The notes beneath the pieces were generated by a model that was not told where the DNA came from, did no database searches, and was given only the letters and a program-made list of their open reading frames with translations. Shown one piece after another: positions 59,040 to 64,000 of a stretch of DNA of 64,000 nucleotides. Position 1 is the first letter of the stretch; each line of letters opens with the position of its first letter. Source of the stretch: Apricaphanius iberus (lineage: Eukaryota; Chordata; Actinopteri; Cyprinodontiformes; Aphaniidae); the NCBI GenBank assembly GCA_028564705.1, contig JAPXFQ010001133.1, positions 682,001 through 746,000 on the forward strand, written 5' to 3'. Position numbers and translations under genes: made by a program.

Positions 59040-61470
59040 TGAATTCTGTCGAATTTCTAACATGGAATATTCATGGATCTGGTTCCAGAGATAAAAGATT
59101 AAGATTTTCAACCATCTTAAAAAATTGAAAGCAGATGTTGTCTTACTACAGGAGACTCATAAATCAAGCTCAATTGCTAATGATTTAAAATCACCGGAGT
59201 ATTCTAATGTATTTTCTTCATGCTATAACTGTAGACAACGAGGAGTAGCAATATTAATAAATAAAAATATTTATTTATTATGATCTAGAGGGTATTTTGG
59301 ACATTGGATATTAAAACTATTTATAAATAACCAAAATTATGTAGTTAGTGTATATGGCCCAAATGTTGACAACCCCTCATTCTTTCATACCTTGTTCTGA
59401 GGTTTTGCTAATCACATGGATTTCTCACTTCTTCTCGGGGGGAACCTCAACTTTGGTTGAAATTAGGAAATAGACAGGCTCAGTACAACAGGGACTCAGC
59501 ACAGCTAGCAAACCATAGATATAGTTAAACAGTACATGAGTGATTATGGACTTTGCGATGCATGGCGATCCCAACGACAAAAAATACACTTTCTCAAATG
59601 TCGACCATTCTTATTCTAGATTGGACTATGTGGGCGACTGTGGCTCAGTTGTAGAGTAGTTGGCTTGCAATCGGAGGGTTATGGGTTCGATTCCAGCTTC
59701 CTGTCCATGTCGATGGGCAAGGCACTTAACCCCACAATCCTACCGAGCTATGTTGGCTTCGGTTTATAAATGTGAGTGTTACTGGGTGAATGTGGCTTCA
59801 ATGTAAAGCGTTTTGAGTGGTCAGTCTGTATAGAAAAGTGCTATATAAGTTCAGTTCCTTTAATATTTCTTAGTCAGCAGCTCACTGTTGAATGACATTT
59901 CAGACACTGAGACACATCCTACAATTATCAACGATCACATTCCTGTTTCATTAAATCTAGTAAATAGGAAAGCAACCCTTCAATACAAAAATCGGAGATT
60001 TAATACATCATTACTTAAGGATAGAGAATTTATTAAATATATTGTAAAAGAATGGACTTCATACTTGGAACTTAATGACCTCCCTGGTATGTCCCCACCA
60101 CTCTCTGGGAGGCAGGGAAAGCTGTGAGTAGAGGTAAAATAATTTCATTCTCATCAAATAAAAACAAAACAGAAAATAAACATGTTCAGGAATTAGACAA
60201 AACTATCAAATCATTAGAAGCTTCCCTGGATGAGGAGAGCTAAAGCAAAATATGTAAAGCAAAATTAGAATTAAATGAAATTATTAACACAGATGCAGTT
60301 CTTGATTCAAAGACTTCGAATATAAAACTCAGGTAATTCAGGTAGCTTCTTAGCTAAACAGCTAAAAGTAAAGATAGAAAAAAACAACTATATTTGCAAT
60401 CAAAGATCAAACTGGGAATATAGTGTATGATCCTGAAAGAATAAACAACACTTTCAAAGAATTTTTTGAGACTTTATACACCGAATAATGAAATCGAACA
60501 GTTTCTGGATACAATAACTCTTCCTAAACTATCTGACAGTCAAGCGATGGCCCTGGATTCACCACTAACAGTGGCTGAACTCCAGGAGGCCCTCCAATCC
60601 ATGCCAAATAATAAAGCAACAGGCCCAGATGGATTCCCAGCAGAGTTCTATAAAGAATTCTGAAATATTCTGCCACCAACATTCCACAAAATGTTACAGG
60701 AAACAAAGGAAAATGGCCGACTACCGCCAACCATGAACTCTGCCTACATCAATCTTTATTAAAACCAGGGAAAGACCCCATGTCTCCTATCAGTTATTGT
60801 CCCATTTCTCTGATCAATGTTGATCTTAAAATAATCTGCAAAGCTCTTGTAAGAATAGAGAAAATAACACCTCTTATAATCCATCCTGATCAAACAGGTT
60901 TTATAAAGGGGAGGCTTTCCTCCACAAATTCACATAGATTAATACATTTAATAGAGTATTCGTACTGTAAAAACATCCAGACCAATATATTATCTTTATA
61001 TGCTGAAAAAGCATTTGATAGAATTAACTGGACAATTTTATTTGCAACCTCACATAAATTCGGGTTCGGAAATTCTTTTATAAACTGGTTAAAAACATTA
61101 TACAGCTCCCCAAAAGCATCTATCAGGACTAAAGATCAAACATCATTTTTTCCTTCAGAAGTATACCAGGCAAGGATGTCCACTTTCTCCCTCCCTGTTT
61201 GCTATTTTTATTTATCAATAATATTAAAGGTATACAATGCAATAAAATAGAACATAAAATCAGTCTTTATGCAGATGATGTACTACTTTTTCTACAGCAT
61301 TTACAAACCTCTCTCTCTCAGGTAACTAAGTTGATAAAATCTTATTCAAGAGTTTCAGACTATTCCATAAATTGGTTAAAATATACAGTCCTTCCAATCA
61401 ATTGTTCCTTCCAGTGTCCCGTTTCTGTGCAACTCCGGTCAGGAAATATTACCTGTATACCTGTATATTA
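59040..61470 (+). pseudogene. L1 ORF2 (APE endonuclease + reverse transcriptase), decayed
   Basis: The endonuclease opens near 59,045 with 'VEFLTWNIHGSGS', and a 'LQETH'-like block lies near 59,145 with many stops. 'VYGPNVDNPSFFH' is near 59,350, and the distal 'INDHIPVSLNL' (His-bearing motif) near 59,925. A SINE at 59,632-59,860 splits this domain. The polymerase part has 'NKATGPDGFPAEFYKEF' near 60,610, 'PDQTGFIKGR' near 60,885, motif A 'LYAEKAFDRINW' near 60,996 with Tyr (60,999-61,001) in place of the catalytic Asp, and an intact YADD at 61,268-61,279. Homology fades near 61,470, before the C-terminal Cys region, so the 3' end is missing or replaced. It cannot encode active enzyme. Confidence 0.8.
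59632..59860 (+). mobile_element. tRNA-SINE (third family) inside L1 ORF2
   Basis: The head GGGCGACTGTGGCTCAGTTG has an A box; GGTTATGGGTTCGATTCC has a B box; the TTGCAAT loop suggests a tRNA-Ala(TGC)-like source. The body includes 'gggcaaggcacttaacccca' and the tail 'gtaaagcgttttgagtggt', 'agaaaagtgctatataagtt'. The tail resembles the L2 3' end in this window. L1 sequence reads 'SRLDYV' before and 'VSSSLLNDI' after, so the SINE inserted into an existing L1. No clear TSD. Confidence 0.85.
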
Positions 61471-61883
61471 TCTGTGTATCCGTGTTATAGCATTCTTTGC
61501 TGAGATTCATGTTATGTCCAATAAAGACTTGCATTCAAAGTGGGCACTGTATCAACTAGTAAGTGGTTAACTCACATCTCTTTAATGCCAGGTGTTTATG
61601 CTGCACCACCTGCTCTATACATCTGCAGATACTGCTGGACCGTGCCTTTATTCCAGTGGGCAAGGTGGGCATACGCTTTATGATTTATGGCCCATTTCTA
61701 TGCCATTTTTCAGCCATGCAACACATTTTGCAACTGGTTTATCTTCAGATATTGCATTTGTTGTGCACTGACATGCATATAGGTAGCTACAAAACTAATA
61801 TTTATAAATATGACACTTACGTATATAGCTTACTTTCCGGAAGGAACCCAAAACAATATCCATAAGTGTCCTCTGCAACCAAG

Positions 61884-61885
<2 letters not shown>
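61471..61885. other. Unclassified segment between L1 and poly(T)
   Basis: No recognisable coding. The poly(T) at its right edge suggests an antisense retrosequence might occupy part of it. Confidence 0.35.

Positions 61886-61915
<30 letters not shown>
61886..61915 (-). repeat. Poly(T) run, 30 bp
   Basis: An uninterrupted T30 followed by ATATATATATG. On the minus strand it would be a poly(A) tail of an insertion whose body would lie to the right (61,916 onward). Confidence 0.9.
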
Positions 61916-61918
<3 letters not shown>

Positions 61919-62050
61919 TATATGTGTCTTGTCTAGCAGTTTGCCACTCAGAATTGGTGTCTGAGTACCAAGTAAAAGCCCAACAGATTTACTTTCCCAA
62001 GCAGAGTATTGCATCTTTGCTGTAACACTCCACTTGACTGTGCGGACCCC

Positions 62051-62280
62051 ACCCGTTTATCTCTTAAACGTTTCTCGCCCTCTTCAACTCTATCCTCTCA
62101 GTTCTGTCTATTTTTCCTTAAGATAGTTGTCGACTATCGGTCTCGTGCCGGTATTTAGCCTTAGATGGAGTTTACCACCCACTTTGGGCTGCATTCTCAA
62201 ACAACCCGACTCCGAGAAGACCCCGGCATGACGGGGGCCGTTACCGGCCCTACACCGTCCACGGGTCAGGAGGACTCAGA
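62051..62280 (-). pseudogene. 28S rRNA fragment (antisense, degenerate)
   Basis: The plus strand is the reverse complement of part of the 5' region of large-subunit rRNA. 'gactatcggtctcgtgccgg', 'tatttagccttagatggagt', 'ttaccacccactttgggctg', 'aacaacccgactccgagaag' and 'acaccgtccacgggt' occur in the order found in vertebrate 28S. To the left, 'cgccctcttcaactct' and 'cccgtttatctctta' extend it. Compared with the functional sequence I remember, there are scattered substitutions and at least two gaps (near 62,222 and after the 'ccacggg' at 62,265). It is an isolated ~230-bp piece, not an rDNA unit. It lies directly beside an L2 3' UTR in opposite orientation. Confidence 0.85.
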
Positions 62281-62298
62281 CAGAGTGTTGGTAGCCAG

Positions 62299-62319
62299 GT
62301 CTCCTAGTAGCTAGGAGAC
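62299..62319. repeat. Perfect 9-bp hairpin at the 28S/L2 junction
   Basis: GTCTCCTAG, TAG, CTAGGAGAC: a perfect stem with a 3-base loop, exactly between the 28S fragment and the L2 3' UTR. Confidence 0.85.
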
Positions 62320-62861
62320 AGGTTAATGTTAGTAGCTATGCTGCTTTAGGCTAGGCTGTTGGAGGACATTATTAGGGTCTGTTCCTACTTTCTCTCCTAC
62401 TTCTCCCCAACTGCATGATGTGCTGTCAATTCAAGCACTAACCTGTTTTCTATTATAGTAGGTGCTCCGGATTAGCCCTGCTTGACGACCCTGACTAAGA
62501 TGGCATTGCAGTGACGGAAAATTCTCCACGTCCTGCAACAAACTTCTGCATCAGTTCTATTGCTCTTTCTGTGTCTCTGTTATGTATTCTCCAAGCCACA
62601 GACGGTCGCGGCAGATAACCGCTTGTGCTGAGCCTGGTTCTGCCGGAGGTTTCTTCCTGTTAAAAGGGAGTTTTTCCTTCCCACTGTCGCTGCATGCTTG
62701 CTCAGTATGAGGGATTGCTGAGAATTCCACGACGCAATCTTCTGTGGTGCTGTAATTTCTACACTTAACATTGTATTGTAATAACTCTTTTTGTAAAGTG
62801 CCTTGAGATGACATCTGTTGTGAAATGGCGCTATATAAATAAACTGAATTGAATTGAATTG
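62315..62861 (+). mobile_element. L2-group LINE 3' UTR and tail
   Basis: It starts in 'gctatgctgctttaggctag' (related to the complement of 16,985-17,000), passes 'gaggtttcttcctgttaaaa' and CTCAGTATGAGGGATTGC, and ends GCGCTATATAAATAAACTGA with (GAATT)n. No coding part is left. It is almost identical to 29,855-30,045 over the shared ~180 bp, so it is recent. Confidence 0.85.
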
Positions 62862-63398
62862 ATGTATATGTATTAAATAATCTTTATTAGTAATTACTGA
62901 GGGTTCAATTTCCTGAAGTCATGGACACGAAACCGAGAAAAGAAGGAAGAAAGGAAGAAGGTGAAGAAAAGAAACCGCACCAGCAGAGGCGCGAACTGAC
63001 GACACAAGACAGGGAGGCAAACAAAGAACACAAAAAAACATCCCAGTCCTCCACCTCTGCCGGATGGCAGAGAAGCGGTGAAACACAACAAACAAAAACA
63101 ACGAACTGAACAGAACCACACCAATAGTTCAGATCCAGTAATAAAAATAAAGAATTACACATTCACTACACACAAGCATGAATTACTAAACACAATACTG
63201 ATGTTTCTGTTAAGCTCCTGGTAAAAGCTAACTAATGACAATAACCTCAACTGAAGATATGTCCGTCCACACCAATGTCCCCACACCTATGTGTGTGAGC
63301 ATGCAGGTCTGAATAAGGTTTCCCCATGCAAGTGATTGATAGCTGGTGTAAGGAACCGTCAATCCGTCCTACAGGAATCGACACAGACATGAAGGAGG
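62862..63398. other. Unclassified repeat-like segment, purine-rich
   Basis: 62,920-63,110 is strongly A/G-biased (GAAGGAAGAAAGGAAGAAGG) and yields a Lys/Glu/Arg-rich frame on one strand and a Cys/Phe-rich one on the other. No terminal repeats were found. Confidence 0.4.
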
Positions 63399-64000
63399 CA
63401 GGAGACGCTTGCATCCAGAGTCCCACAGAGCGCAGGAGCCACAGGCGGACCAGCGCAGGGCCGATCACCCACCAAGAGAGGGACAGATGGAAGCCCCAGG
63501 GGAACACCAAGCAGCCGCAATGCTGGGGCCCCGAGAGATCGCAGGGACGAGATCACGGGCTCCGCCGGAAACCGGCTACGCCAGGGCGGGCCCGGAACAG
63601 GACCCGGAGGCCACGGGAATCAGGGGCAACCCGCCCCCCAGCAGGGCCCCGACCAGGGACCCGCCGAGAGGGGTCCCCAGCCGCCGCCACCGGGCAGTAG
63701 GCGCCTGCAGACAATCGACGGACAATACATGCCGCCGCCACCCCGGACCAATACCCACCGCCAACAACCCGGCCCCCCCCACACACCCACATACCAGGGA
63801 GCCACAGTAAAGCCACAGCAGATGTACGCCCTCCCCAGGCCGCGCCCAGCCAGAATCTGGACATCCAGATCTACCAGCTCCCGCGTCCAGATCCCGCCCC
63901 ATGCAGAGGGCCAAGATCTGGGGCCCAGCCAATACTGGACAGCCCCCCCAGATGAACCGACCAGGCAGTAGAACTCATGGAACTGGCAGGAGCTTGGGCG
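63399..64000. other. GC-rich block running off the window
   Basis: Composition changes sharply to C/G-rich, so long open frames exist in at least four phases on both strands. Plus-strand translations are Pro/Arg/Gly-rich, minus-strand ones Gly/Trp/Val-rich. Neither shows a domain. It could be a GC-rich repeat, which is my preference given the repeat-laden surroundings, or a CpG island of a downstream gene. Confidence 0.4.

Noticed and set aside
62051..62280. Functional rRNA locus
   Set aside because: Only ~230 bp, with gaps and substitutions, no 18S/5.8S or spacer nearby.
63409..63932. Several 100+ codon frames on both strands
   Set aside because: GC-rich sequence lacks stop codons in all frames; no domain supports any of them.

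Overview
The window reads as a teleost (percomorph-like, possibly cyprinodontiform) genomic segment. It is AT-rich, carries no bacterial-style gene organisation, and is littered with repeat families typical of ray-finned fish: tRNA-derived SINEs, L2/CR1-group, RTE, L1 and restriction-like-endonuclease (RLE) LINEs, hAT and Tc1/mariner DNA transposons, and GATG, GAA and TG microsatellites. The species call is inference. No convincing complete host protein-coding gene is visible. The only host-exon candidates are a 20-codon terminal-exon-like segment at 62-124 (+) and a 32-codon initiating-exon-like segment at 28,987-29,084 (-). The window is best read as the end of a gene followed by a long intergenic or intronic stretch.

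Layout. 1-14.6 kb is mostly single-copy-looking non-coding DNA with a full SINE (1,317-1,659), a truncated SINE (4,748-4,868) and DNA-transposon debris. 14.6-18.5 kb is a repeat nest: a decayed Tc1 copy, an antisense L2 3' end, a 20-bp tandem repeat, an RTE reverse-transcriptase shard and a proline-codon-rich repeat. 22.2-24.0 kb is a 5'-truncated CR1-group LINE bounded by a perfect 11-bp target-site duplication (TSD). 25.4-28.6 kb holds a Gag/protease-like retroelement relic followed by a patchwork of direct repeats and a 29-bp minisatellite. 32.4-33.7 kb and 41.6-43.0 kb are two different hAT-type elements, each with a perfect 8-bp TSD. 35.1-36.8 kb is an RTE LINE nested inside an L2 tail. 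48.1-51.6 kb holds a SINE, two L2 ends and a DNA-transposon relic. 55.7-62.9 kb is the densest region: a broken RLE LINE, a full-width but decayed L1 (ORF1 + ORF2) with a SINE inside it, an antisense 28S rRNA fragment and an L2 3' UTR. 62.9-64 kb is an unclassified repeat ending in a GC-rich block that runs off the window.

How the parts relate. The elements record layered retrotransposition. The 3' ends of the SINEs match the LINEs present: GGATAAGCGG plus a GATG tail is shared by the SINE at 1,317 and the RTE at 35,198, and a 'gctatataa' end is shared by the SINE at 59,632 and the L2 tails. This is in-window evidence for which LINE machinery moved which SINE. Every reverse transcriptase or transposase seen here is broken by frameshifts, stops or loss of palm motifs, so no autonomous element in the window looks active. 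No wholly new coding system is evident. The most unusual structures are the antisense 28S rRNA fragment abutting an L2 3' UTR, a bare poly(A) run with its own TSD, and the shared interior of the hAT element at 41.6 kb with a segment at 53.8 kb.
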